Below are positions 30,895 through 38,408 of a stretch of DNA of 38,408 nucleotides, piece after piece. The position numbers and the translations under genes are program-made. The notes below the pieces were generated by a model that worked only from the letters and a program-made list of their open reading frames with translations, was not told the origin of the DNA and did not search any database. Each line of letters starts with the position of its first letter. Position 1 is the first letter of the stretch. The DNA comes from Mycobacterium sp. E2733 (GTDB lineage Bacteria; Actinomycetota; Actinomycetes; Mycobacteriales; Mycobacteriaceae): the NCBI RefSeq assembly GCF_001667585.1, contig NZ_LZJZ01000121.1, forward strand, positions 1 through 38,408, written 5' to 3'.

Positions 30895-32073
30895 ATGGTC
30901 TACCTGGATCACGCCGCTACCACGCCGATGCACCCCGCCGCCGTCGAGGCGATGACGGCGGTGCTCGGCACTGTCGGCAACGCCTCCTCGCTACACACCA
31001 GCGGCCGGACGGCGCGGCGGCGCATCGAGGAATCCCGCGAGCTGATCGCCGACCGGCTGGGCGCCCGTCCGTCCGAGGTCATCTTCACCGCTGGCGGGAC
31101 CGAGAGCGACAACCTGGCCGTCAAGGGCATCTATTGGGCCCGTCGCGACGCCGAGCCAAGCCGCCGGCGCATCATCACCAGCGAGGTGGAACACCACGCC
31201 GTTCTGGACTCGGTGAACTGGCTCGTCGAACACGAAGGCGCCGAGGTGACCTGGCTGCCGACCGCCGCCGACGGCTCGGTGTCGGCGGCCGCGCTGCGCG
31301 AGGCGCTGCGCAGCCACGACGACGTCGCGCTGGTGTCGGTGATGTGGGCCAACAACGAGGTCGGCACCGTCATGCCCGCCGCGGAGCTCGCCGCCGTCGC
31401 AGCGGAATTCGGGGCGCCGATGCACAGCGACGCGGTGCAGGCGGTGGGGCAGCTGCCGGTGGCCTTCGCCGCCAGCGGGCTCTCGGCGATGAGCGTGGCA
31501 GCGCACAAATTCGGTGGTCCTCCCGGCGTGGGCGCGTTACTGCTGCGCCGGGACGTGGCGTGTGTATCGCTGGCCCACGGGGGCGGACAAGAGCGCGACA
31601 TTCGCTCCGGCACCGCCGATGTCGCCGGCGCGGTCGGCATGGCGGCCGCGGCCCGCATCGCGGTGGACGGCCTCGAAACGAACACTGCGCGGCTGCGGGC
31701 GTTGCGCGATCGCCTGATCGACGGGGTGCTGGCCGGCATCGAGGACGTCTGGCTCAACGGTGCCCGCGATCCCCTGCGGTTGCCGGGCAACGCGCACTTC
31801 ACCTTCCGCGGTTGTGAAGGCGACGCGCTGTTGATGCTGTTGGACGCCAACGGAATCGAGTGTTCGACCGGATCTGCGTGCACTGCCGGCGTCGCGCAGC
31901 CCTCGCATGTGTTGCTCGCGATGGGGGCCGACCCGACCAGCGCCCGCGGGTCCTTGCGACTGTCGCTTGGGCACACCAGCGTTGACGCCGACGTGGATGC
32001 GGTGTTGCAGGTGCTGCCCGCGGCGGTGGACCGCGCCCGCCGCGCCGCGCTGGCCGCCGCGGGGGCTCCGTAA
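30895..32073 (+). CDS. iscS: Cysteine desulfurase, IscS/NifS-like (Rv3025c-like)
   Basis: The 392-aa class V aminotransferase-fold enzyme starts MVYLDHAATTPMHP and has EVIFTAGGTESDNLAVKG, EHHAVLDS and MWANNEVGTVMP. The PLP lysine is K205 in SVAAHKFGGPPG, and the catalytic cysteine is C329 in CSTGSACTAG. It supplies sulfur to MnmA, encoded immediately downstream (TAA and GTG abut), as well as for Fe-S clusters. It is orthologous by order to Rv3025c. ATG 30895 is set by the N-terminal motif. Confidence 0.93.
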   Translation: MVYLDHAATTPMHPAAVEAMTAVLGTVGNASSLHTSGRTARRRIEESRELIADRLGARPSEVIFTAGGTESDNLAVKGIYWARRDAEPSRRRIITSEVEHHAVLDSVNWLVEHEGAEVTWLPTAADGSVSAAALREALRSHDDVALVSVMWANNEVGTVMPAAELAAVAAEFGAPMHSDAVQAVGQLPVAFAASGLSAMSVAAHKFGGPPGVGALLLRRDVACVSLAHGGGQERDIRSGTADVAGAVGMAAAARIAVDGLETNTARLRALRDRLIDGVLAGIEDVWLNGARDPLRLPGNAHFTFRGCEGDALLMLLDANGIECSTGSACTAGVAQPSHVLLAMGADPTSARGSLRLSLGHTSVDADVDAVLQVLPAAVDRARRAALAAAGAP

Positions 32074-33150
32074 GTGAAGGTCCTCGCCGCGATGAGTGGT
32101 GGCGTCGACTCGTCGGTCGCCGCCGCCCGCATGGTCGACGCCGGACACGACGTGGTCGGCGTGCACCTGGCGTTATCGACCGCACCCGGCACGTTGCGCA
32201 CCGGCTCGCGGGGGTGCTGTTCCAAGGAAGACGCCTCCGACGCGAGCCGTGTCGCCGATGTCCTCGGGATCCCGTTCTATGTCTGGGATTTCGCGGAAAG
32301 GTTCCAGGCGGACGTGATCGACGATTTCGTGGCGTCGTACGCGCGCGGCGAAACCCCCAACCCCTGCGTGCGCTGCAACCAGCGGATCAAGTTCTCGGCG
32401 CTGTCGGCGAAAGCCCTTGCGCTGGGCTTCGACACGGTGGCCACCGGCCACTACGCCAGGCTGTCCGGTGGGCGGCTGCGCCGCGCGGTCGATGGCGACA
32501 AGGACCAGTCCTACGTGCTGGCCGTGCTGACCGCCGACCAGTTACGCCACGCCACGTTCCCGATCGGCGACACCCCCAAGGCGCAGATCCGCGCCGAAGC
32601 CGCTCGCCGCGGCCTTGCGGTCGCCCAGAAGCCGGACAGCCACGACATCTGCTTCATCCCGTCCGGCAACACCCGGGCCTTCCTGGGCGAGCGCATCGCG
32701 GTCCGCCGCGGCACCGTCGTCGGCGCCGACGGCGCGGTGCTCGCCGAGCACGACGGGGTGCACGGCTTCACCATCGGCCAGCGCAAAGGCCTGGGCATCG
32801 CCGGGCCGGGGCCCGACGGCCGACCGCGCTACGTGACGGCCATCGACGCCGAAACCGCGACCGTGCGGGTGGGCGAGGCGGCCGACCTCGATGTGCGCGA
32901 GTTGCGGGGGCGCGAGCCGGTCTTCACCTCGGGACGGCCGCCGTCGGGTCCCGTCGAGTGCGCGGTCCAGGTGCGGGCGCACGGTGAAACCGCCGGCGCG
33001 GTAGCGGAATTGGTCCGCGACGAGCTGGTGGTGCGGTTGCGCGCCCCGCTGCGCGGCGTCGCCTGCGGTCAGACGCTGGTGCTGTACCGCCCCGACCCGG
33101 ACGGTGACGAAGTGCTTGGCAGCGCCACCATCGCCGGCACCGCGCGCTAG
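32074..33150 (+). CDS. mnmA: tRNA-specific 2-thiouridylase MnmA (TrmU)
   Basis: The 358-aa enzyme thiolates U34 of Lys, Glu and Gln tRNAs, using sulfur from the upstream IscS. The N-terminal PP-loop ATPase motif is AAMSGGVDSSVAAARM. The catalytic nucleophile region is TPNPC-VRC-NQRIKF (Cys101) and the second active cysteine is C193 in SHDICFIPSGN. GYYTTGQRKGL-like GFTIGQRKGLGI is also present. It starts with GTG directly after the iscS stop. Its stop TAG shares CTAG with the convergent lpqA-like gene. Confidence 0.95.
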   Translation: MKVLAAMSGGVDSSVAAARMVDAGHDVVGVHLALSTAPGTLRTGSRGCCSKEDASDASRVADVLGIPFYVWDFAERFQADVIDDFVASYARGETPNPCVRCNQRIKFSALSAKALALGFDTVATGHYARLSGGRLRRAVDGDKDQSYVLAVLTADQLRHATFPIGDTPKAQIRAEAARRGLAVAQKPDSHDICFIPSGNTRAFLGERIAVRRGTVVGADGAVLAEHDGVHGFTIGQRKGLGIAGPGPDGRPRYVTAIDAETATVRVGEAADLDVRELRGREPVFTSGRPPSGPVECAVQVRAHGETAGAVAELVRDELVVRLRAPLRGVACGQTLVLYRPDPDGDEVLGSATIAGTAR

Positions 33151-33791
33151 GCCGGAACGTTTGCGACGATGTTCGTCATCACGATGTCGGACACCGATTG
33201 CGCAAAACCGCAGAACGTGACCTCCAGGATGGCCACCGACCTCAGCCGATAGTCGCGGCCGCAGCCGCCGGGCCGCAGGTGCAGCGAACCGGCGTCGGCC
33301 TTCCAGTCGCCGACGTATTGCTGGCCGGCCGAGCCGTTCGCGCAGTCCCCGACCGTGGTCACCAACGCGCCGAACGCACGCTGTGCGGTGTCGACGTCCC
33401 GGTAGGCGGCGGCCCCTTCGGAAATCAGCGCGCCGTCGGGCGGGTCTTGGAACGTCGTCTTGCGGAACTCTTCGACCTCGGGCCCGAAGGTCGCCGTCTC
33501 GGCGTAGATGAAGCGGCATTCGTGCGGCGTGGTGTCGGCGAGCGCGTCGATGTCAACCAGGCTGGTGCCGTCCATGGAGGGGATGATCGTGAGGTGCTCG
33601 CCCGCGCCGGTGATCGCGCGCATCCGCGACTGGTCCAGGAGGACCGTGTCGACATTGACGCCTTGCACGGCCCTGCGCGGGGAACCGAATCCGGCCACCG
33701 CCGCGCCGTCCACCACCCGGGTGCACGCCGCAGCCAGCACCACCGCCCCGCACAACAACAGCGGCCGTGCCAATCTCGAAATCCGCGACAC
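33147..33791 (-). CDS. lpqA: Lipoprotein with PknH-like extracellular sensor domain (LpqA-like)
   Basis: The 214-aa exported protein has a basic start (SRISRLARP), a hydrophobic stretch and the lipid-attachment region VVLAAAC23. The body matches the PknH_C-like sensor domain: VNVDTVLLDQSRMRAITGAG, PHECRFIYAETATF, QQYVGDWKAD, RDYRLRSVAILEVTFCGFAQ and IVMTNIVANVP, with paired cysteines. By position it corresponds to lpqA (Rv3016). The lipobox is not the textbook LAGC. In M. tuberculosis a PE/PPE-esx cassette lies between this gene and mnmA; here the two genes directly converge. Confidence 0.86.
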   Translation of the reverse strand: MSRISRLARPLLLCGAVVLAAACTRVVDGAAVAGFGSPRRAVQGVNVDTVLLDQSRMRAITGAGEHLTIIPSMDGTSLVDIDALADTTPHECRFIYAETATFGPEVEEFRKTTFQDPPDGALISEGAAAYRDVDTAQRAFGALVTTVGDCANGSAGQQYVGDWKADAGSLHLRPGGCGRDYRLRSVAILEVTFCGFAQSVSDIVMTNIVANVPA

Positions 33792-33887
33792 GTTTGCACC
33801 CCTTCTGGCGTAGAACCTACCCGCGCGACCGCGCGGCAGACACCCCTGGTCACCGGCGTCTTAGGTGACGTGAATACGGTTGGGCGG

Positions 33888-34901
33888 GTGAGTGTTTTCG
33901 CGAGGGGCAGCGGCGTCGGGTCGTGGCCCGGCATCAAGCCCCGGGAGGCCGCCGAGGTCGTGGTCGGTGAGTTGGCCGGCGGGCTGCCCCACCTCGTCGA
34001 GCTGCCCGCCCGCGGGGTGGGTGCCGACATGCTCGGCAGGGCCGGCGCGCTGCTGATCGACGTGGCCATCGACACCGTGTCACGGGGCTATCGCGTTGCC
34101 GCTCGGCCCGGCGCGGTCGTCCGCCGCGCCGTCAGTCTCCTCGACGAGGACGTGGACGCGCTGGAAGAGGCCTGGGAGGTGGCCGGCCTTCGCGGCGGCG
34201 ACCGCGTGCTCAAGGTGCAGGCTCCCGGGCCGATCACGCTGGCCGCCGAGCTCGAGCTCGCCAACGGCCACCGGGCGATCACCGACTCCGGCGCCGTGCG
34301 CGATCTGGCGGCGTCGCTGGCCGAAGGCGTCGCCGCCCACCGTGCGGCGCTGGCCCGCCGGCTCGAGACACCGGTGGTGGTGCAGTTCGACGAGCCGTCG
34401 CTGCCCAGGGCACTGGGCGGACGGCTGACCGGTGTGACGGCGCTCAGTCCGGTGGCCCCGCTCGACGAAGCGGTGGCCGCAGCCCTCCTCGACACCTGTG
34501 TCGCTACCGTGGGAGGCGAGGTGCTGTTGCATAGTTGCTCCCCGGAGCTGCCATGGAAGATGTTGCATGACAGCAACTTTGCTGCGGTTTCGGTGGACAC
34601 CGCCACGTTGGTCGCGGCGGACCTCGACGGTATCGCCGCGTTCGTCGAATCGGGTCGCACCGTGATGTTGGGAGTGGTTGCCGCCAGCGCACCGCCGCGG
34701 CGGCCGTCGACCGAAGAAGTGGCCGGCGCACTGGTTGCGGTGACGGATCGGCTCGGCTTCGCTCGCTCGGCGCTGCGCGATCGCATCGGCGTCACCCCGG
34801 CGTGTGGCCTGGCCGGCGCGACGCCCGAGTGGGCCCGTCTGGCGATCGAGCTGGCTCGCAAGGCGGCCGAGTATTTCACCGAGGATCCCGACGCCATTTA
34901 G
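33888..34901 (+). CDS. MetE-like (cobalamin-independent methionine synthase family) protein, Rv3015c-like
   Basis: The 337-aa protein resembles the C-terminal half of MetE: GVGSWPGIKPREAAEVVVGE, LKVQAPGPITLAAELEL, VVVQFDEPSLPRALGGRLTG, LHSCSPELPWKMLHDSNFAA and TPACGLAGATPEWAR. The HSC and TPACGL cysteines correspond to metal-binding positions in MetE-like enzymes. It lacks the N-terminal folate domain, so methionine synthesis from methyl-folate is unlikely; a role in another methyl transfer is possible. GTG 33888 is chosen; GTG 33870 is an in-frame alternative. It is divergent from the lipoprotein gene. Confidence 0.82.
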   Translation: MSVFARGSGVGSWPGIKPREAAEVVVGELAGGLPHLVELPARGVGADMLGRAGALLIDVAIDTVSRGYRVAARPGAVVRRAVSLLDEDVDALEEAWEVAGLRGGDRVLKVQAPGPITLAAELELANGHRAITDSGAVRDLAASLAEGVAAHRAALARRLETPVVVQFDEPSLPRALGGRLTGVTALSPVAPLDEAVAAALLDTCVATVGGEVLLHSCSPELPWKMLHDSNFAAVSVDTATLVAADLDGIAAFVESGRTVMLGVVAASAPPRRPSTEEVAGALVAVTDRLGFARSALRDRIGVTPACGLAGATPEWARLAIELARKAAEYFTEDPDAI

Positions 34902-35440
34902 CTGACGCGTTGGGGAAAGCGATTGGCGGCGCCAAATCTGGCGCTCTAAATTGCTGTCTTGCATGATCATTGTGACTATCACCTCGACAATGGTCGCAAG
35001 ACGATAGCTGATTCTGTACTTTATGGACCGGATTCGATATATCGATCGCGGCCAGGAGCTAGGCGCAGTTCACCGGCATCCTCGCCGGTTTTGCCTTTGT
35101 CGTCATCAATCTGGTGATCGGAGTTCGGAATCATTCGCGGGCCGCATTGCCCGGCAATTTCGAACCGTCGTTCCCTACATTACCGTTGTCGTCGCCGCCG
35201 CCGTGATAGTGCGGTCGGTCGTGGAATTGCGATACGCGAATACCGCCACCCATATCAGCCCGGGCGAAGCGCGGCTATGGGCAGTCATCCTTGCTGCCGC
35301 ATTGTTAATCCAGAGTGAGGCTCTGTCATTCAAAAGGGTGTGGAAGTTCCTTTCGGTGGCTGTGCGAAGACATCCGACTGATCCGACCTGAGCGGAGCGC
35401 GCCAGGGCGCGCTGTCGGCGGCCTCGGATAGCCTGCCAGG
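34902..35440 (+). pseudogene. Gap with a probable frameshifted membrane-protein remnant
   Basis: This AT-richer 540-bp stretch has no intact gene. In one frame (about 35063-35130) it reads AQFTGILAGFAFVVINLVIG, a convincing membrane helix, but the frame closes soon after. In another frame (about 35160-35391) it reads VVPYITVVVAAAVIVRSVVE and later ARLWAVILAAALLIQSEALS, two more helices. Together these look like a small integral membrane protein broken by a frameshift near 35110-35160. A weak 6-bp hairpin at 34930-34945 might terminate the MetE-like gene. Confidence 0.42.
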
Positions 35441-37522
35441 GTGAACTCACCAGAAGCTGATCCGGTGGCGCCCGAGGTGAGGCGGCAATGGCAGGAGCTG
35501 GCCGATGAAGTCCGTGAACACCAGTTCCGCTATTACATCAAGGACGCGCCGATCGTCTCGGACGCCGAATTCGACAAGATGTTCAACGACCTTGTCGCGC
35601 TGGAGGACCGCTACCCGGAGCTGCGGGTTCCCGATTCCCCGACGCAGCTGGTCGGCGGGGCGGGTTTTGCCACCGACTTCACCGAGGCCGAGCACCTCGA
35701 GCGGATGCTGAGCCTCGACGACGTGTTCGACCGCGACGAGCTGGTCGCCTGGAGCAACCGCGTCGAGAACGAGATCGGCCGCGAGCCGCACTACTTGTGC
35801 GAACTCAAGATCGACGGGGTTGCGTTGTCGTTGGTGTACCGCGACGGGCGCCTGGAACGGGCCGCCACGCGCGGCGATGGCCGGGTCGGCGAGGACGTGA
35901 CGCTCAATGCGCGCACCATCGATGACGTGCCCGAGCGGCTCACTGCCAGTGCCGATTTGCCGATTCCCGCGGTGCTCGAGGTGCGGGGTGAGGTCTTCTT
36001 CATGCTCGCCGATTTCGAGGCGCTCAACGCCAGCCTGGTCGAGGACGGCAAGGCGCCGTTCGCCAATCCGCGCAACAGCGCGGCCGGTTCGCTGCGCCAG
36101 AAGAATCCGGCGGTCACCGCCCGGCGCAAGCTGCGAATGATCTGTCACGGCATTGGCCGCACCGATGGATTCGCGCCCAAGACCCTGCACGAGGCCTACA
36201 CCGCGTTGAAAACCTGGGGGCTGCCGGTGGCCGAAGAGACCGCACGCGTGCGTGGCCTCGCCGCCGTGGAGGAGCGGATCGGATATTGGGGTGAGCACCG
36301 CTACGACATCGACCACGAAATCGACGGCGTGGTGGTCAAAGTCGATGACTTTGCGCTACAGCGCCGGCTGGGAACGACGTCGCGGGCGCCGCGCTGGGCG
36401 GTCGCGTACAAGTATCCACCCCAGGAAGCACAGACCAAGCTGCTCGACATCCGGGTGAACGTCGGACGCACCGGCCGCGTCACGCCGTTCGCCTTCATGA
36501 CGCCGGTGAAGGTGGCCGGATCGACCGTGGGGCTGGCCACCCTGCACAACGCCGCCGAGGTCAAGCGCAAGGGGGTCCTCATCGGCGACACCGTGATGAT
36601 CCGCAAAGCGGGCGACGTGATCCCGGAGGTGCTCGGCCCCGTCGTCGACCTCCGGGACGGGTCCGAGCGCGAATTCGTCATGCCCACAACGTGTCCCGAA
36701 TGCGGAACTACGCTGGCCCCCGCTAAGGAGGGGGACGCCGACATCCGCTGTCCCAATGCCCGGTCCTGCCCGGCGCAGCTGCGAGAGCGCGTCTTCCACG
36801 TCGCCGGCCGGGGAGCGCTCGACATCGAGGGGCTCGGCTACGAGGCGGCCATCGCACTGCTGAAGGCCGGGGTGATCGCCGACGAGGGCGATCTGTTCGG
36901 CCTCACCGAGGACGACCTGTTGCGCACCGAGCTCTTCCGGACCAAGGCAGGCGCGTTGTCCGCCAACGGCAGGCGGTTGCTCGACAACCTGGACAAGGCC
37001 AAGACGGTGGCGCTGTGGCGCGTACTGGTGGCGCTGTCGATCCGACATGTGGGTCCGACCGCGGCGCGCGCGCTGGCCACCGAATTCGGCAGCCTGGACG
37101 CCATCATGGCGGCCTCGACCGAACAGTTGGCCGCGGTCGAGGGGGTCGGACCTACGATCGCCGCCGCGCTCACCGAGTGGTTCACCGTCGACTGGCACCG
37201 CGCAATCGTCGACAAGTGGCGGGCCGCCGGGGTGCGGATGGCCGACGAGCGCGACGCCAGCGTGCCCCGCACGCTGGAAGGCCTGACGATTGTCGTCACC
37301 GGTTCGCTGGCCGGCTTCTCCCGCGACGACGCCAAGGAGGCGATCATCGCGCGCGGGGGAAAGGCTGCGGGTTCGGTGTCTAAGAAGACCGACTTCGTCG
37401 TCGCCGGGGATGCACCGGGATCCAAGTACGACAAGGCGGTCGAGCTCGGTGTGCCGGTCCTCGACGAGGACGGTTTCCGCAAGCTGTTGGCCGAGGGTCC
37501 GCCGGAAACCCCGGCGGACTAG
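35441..37522 (+). CDS. ligA: NAD-dependent DNA ligase
   Basis: The 693-aa enzyme seals nicks in replication and repair. The Ia domain is at the N-terminus (RYYIKDAPIVSDAEFDKMF). Adenylation lysine K123 lies in CELKIDGVALS. The OB-fold segment is INVGRTGRVTPFAF-like (IRVNVGRTGRVTPFAFMTPV). A four-cysteine zinc finger follows (CPECGTTL and CPNARSCPAQLRERV), then HhH repeats (RHVGPTAARALATEFGSLDA, VEGVGPTIAAALTEW), and a C-terminal BRCT domain (GLTIVVTGSLAGFSRDDAKE). The start is GTG 35441. It is orthologous to Rv3014c, an essential gene in M. tuberculosis. Confidence 0.97.
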   Translation: MNSPEADPVAPEVRRQWQELADEVREHQFRYYIKDAPIVSDAEFDKMFNDLVALEDRYPELRVPDSPTQLVGGAGFATDFTEAEHLERMLSLDDVFDRDELVAWSNRVENEIGREPHYLCELKIDGVALSLVYRDGRLERAATRGDGRVGEDVTLNARTIDDVPERLTASADLPIPAVLEVRGEVFFMLADFEALNASLVEDGKAPFANPRNSAAGSLRQKNPAVTARRKLRMICHGIGRTDGFAPKTLHEAYTALKTWGLPVAEETARVRGLAAVEERIGYWGEHRYDIDHEIDGVVVKVDDFALQRRLGTTSRAPRWAVAYKYPPQEAQTKLLDIRVNVGRTGRVTPFAFMTPVKVAGSTVGLATLHNAAEVKRKGVLIGDTVMIRKAGDVIPEVLGPVVDLRDGSEREFVMPTTCPECGTTLAPAKEGDADIRCPNARSCPAQLRERVFHVAGRGALDIEGLGYEAAIALLKAGVIADEGDLFGLTEDDLLRTELFRTKAGALSANGRRLLDNLDKAKTVALWRVLVALSIRHVGPTAARALATEFGSLDAIMAASTEQLAAVEGVGPTIAAALTEWFTVDWHRAIVDKWRAAGVRMADERDASVPRTLEGLTIVVTGSLAGFSRDDAKEAIIARGGKAAGSVSKKTDFVVAGDAPGSKYDKAVELGVPVLDEDGFRKLLAEGPPETPAD

Positions 37523-37583
37523 CCCGATAACGGCTTCGGCCGAAATTGGGCCGCACCGCCCAAGCGCATCTATCGTGGGCCCT

Positions 37584-38180
37584 ATGACCCAGACGGCGGA
37601 CCGGTGCGCTCAGGCATCACCGTGGTCACCGCGGGAGGCCGAGATACTGGCGGTGACCCTGCGGCTGCTGCAGGAGCACGGTTATGACCAGCTGACGGTG
37701 GACGCCGTGGCCGCTGCGGCCCGCGCCAGCAAGGCCACGGTGTATCGGCGGTGGCCCTCGAAGGCCGAATTGGTGTTGGCGGCCTTCATCGAAGGCGTCC
37801 GCCAGGTAGCGGTCCCCCCGAACACCGGCACATTGCGGGGCGACCTGCTGAGCCTGGGGGAGACGTGTGGTCAGCACGGCCGCGAGCACGCCAGCACCAT
37901 TCGCGCGGTGATGGTTGAGGTGTCACGCCATTCCGCGCTGAACGAAGCCATGCAGCATCAGTTCCTCGACCAGCGCAAGGCGCTGATTCAGCATGTGTTG
38001 CGGCAGGCCGTCGACCGCGGTGAGATCAGCGAGGACGTCATCACCGACGAGCTGTGGGACCTGTTGCCCGGCTATCTCATCTTCCGGTCCATCATGCCCG
38101 GCCGGCCGCCCACCCGTCGCACCGTGCAAGCGCTCGTCGACGGGTTCCTCATGCCGGGACTGACCAGAACCACCGGGTAA
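37584..38180 (+). CDS. TetR-family transcriptional regulator
   Basis: The 198-aa protein has an N-terminal TetR helix-turn-helix: REAEILAVTLRLLQEHGYDQ, LTVDAVAAAARASKATVYRR and WPSKAELVLAAF. A C-terminal effector domain follows (TetR_C-like, HASTIRAVMVEVSRHSALNE, GYLIFRSIMPGRPP). ATG 37584 is chosen since the HTH follows at a normal distance. It precedes a 25-bp palindrome and a probable mmpS gene, so it probably represses an MmpS/MmpL efflux or export system. Confidence 0.9.
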   Translation: MTQTADRCAQASPWSPREAEILAVTLRLLQEHGYDQLTVDAVAAAARASKATVYRRWPSKAELVLAAFIEGVRQVAVPPNTGTLRGDLLSLGETCGQHGREHASTIRAVMVEVSRHSALNEAMQHQFLDQRKALIQHVLRQAVDRGEISEDVITDELWDLLPGYLIFRSIMPGRPPTRRTVQALVDGFLMPGLTRTTG

Positions 38181-38350
38181 CGCCGCAGCCAGCTCCGCGT
38201 CAGCCACGCGACGAGGAATGTGTACGCGCGCGTCTCTTGTACAGTACGGTCCCGTACCGTACTGTCATACCTGTCGATCACACCCGGCCCGGCGGCAGCT
38301 GCCATCGGTCCGAGGGTGATGGTGTCGCCCGATGATCGAAAGGTGAACGG
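38181..38350. other. TetR/mmpS intergenic region
   Basis: A 170-bp region with the palindrome at 38241-38265. It probably carries the promoter of the mmpS-like gene. No other structure was seen. Confidence 0.5.
38241..38265. promoter_or_regulatory. TetR-type operator palindrome
   Basis: ACAGTACGGT and ACCGTACTGT are perfect 10-bp arms around CCCGT. The GTACGGT/ACCGTAC core is common in TetR-family operators. It lies 61 bp after the tetR stop and 86 bp before the next start. Confidence 0.7.
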
Positions 38351-38408
38351 GTGAAGGGGATTTCGATGGCTTCCCTCGTCAGGCGGGGGTGGATGGTGCT
38401 GGTCGCGG
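38351..38408 (+). CDS. Probable MmpS-family protein, 5' end only
   Basis: From GTG 38351 (GAAAGG seven bases upstream) the sequence reads VKGISMASLVRRGWMVLVA to the window edge; ATG 38366 is an alternative start. RRxW followed by a hydrophobic run is the N-terminal pattern of MmpS accessory membrane proteins. Only about 19 residues are visible, so an MMPL or another membrane protein is possible. Confidence 0.5.
   Translation, partial: MKGISMASLVRRGWMVLVA

Overview
The window is high-GC actinobacterial DNA with gene content and order typical of Mycobacterium, most likely a pigmented, slow-growing species. Its right half follows the M. tuberculosis order Rv3032-Rv3031-Rv3030, fixA/fixB (Rv3029c/Rv3028c), Rv3027c, Rv3026c, an iscS-like gene (Rv3025c), mnmA/trmU (Rv3024c), lpqA (Rv3016), Rv3015c, ligA (Rv3014c). 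The left half is a carotenoid locus that M. tuberculosis lacks at this place.

1-4.3 kb: the 5' part of an MMPL transporter gene runs off the left edge. It is divergent from a type II IPP isomerase gene (idi/fni), which is followed by a family 1 glycosyltransferase gene. A MarR-family regulator gene (marR1) converges on the glycosyltransferase gene and shares a CTAG stop with it. 4.36-6.84 kb: a four-gene minus-strand operon encodes a hypothetical protein, an NmrA-like SDR with DUF2867, an HVA1/TUDOR-like protein and DUF3140. 7.0-7.7 kb: a LapA-like membrane protein gene and a small membrane protein gene with a SigF-type promoter.

7.66-15.56 kb: a tightly packed minus-strand operon, crtE-crtI-crtB-crtYc-crtYd-methyltransferase-crtU-Rieske oxygenase-DUF2784. 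Most junctions are ATGA overlaps. Its products should turn GGPP into phytoene, lycopene, beta-carotene and an aromatic (isorenieratene-type) carotenoid, with possible methylation and oxygenation. A second MarR gene (CrtR-like), paralogous to marR1, is divergent from crtE.

The intergenic regions upstream of mmpL/idi and of crtE/crtR carry an unusual AT-rich 29-bp element: two 13-bp arms of consensus TTCAGTNNATTAA, 3 bp apart, inverted. The SDR operon has the same half-sites as a direct repeat. I read these as operators of a GGPP/carotenoid regulon controlled by the two MarR proteins. This is the main finding.

16.5-19.0 kb is a decaying stretch: a catalytically degenerate secreted trypsin-like protein, an unrecognised protein, a 5'-truncated epimerase remnant and an alpha/beta hydrolase remnant with an internal deletion. 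19.07-24.08 kb: a TIGR01777 epimerase gene and the methylglucose lipopolysaccharide-type set (GT4, GH57, methyltransferase). 24.3-26.1 kb: electron transfer flavoprotein genes with a strong terminator. 26.2-28.8 kb: an SRPBCC gene, a zinc-ribbon gene and an orphan DevS/DosT-like sensor kinase gene. 29.0-33.2 kb: two acyltransferase genes, a tandem 44-bp repeat, a cysteine desulfurase gene and mnmA. 33.1-38.4 kb: lpqA-like lipoprotein gene, MetE-like gene, a frameshifted membrane-gene remnant, ligA, and a tetR gene with a palindromic operator before the start of a probable mmpS gene. No rRNA, tRNA, CRISPR array or insertion sequence was seen.
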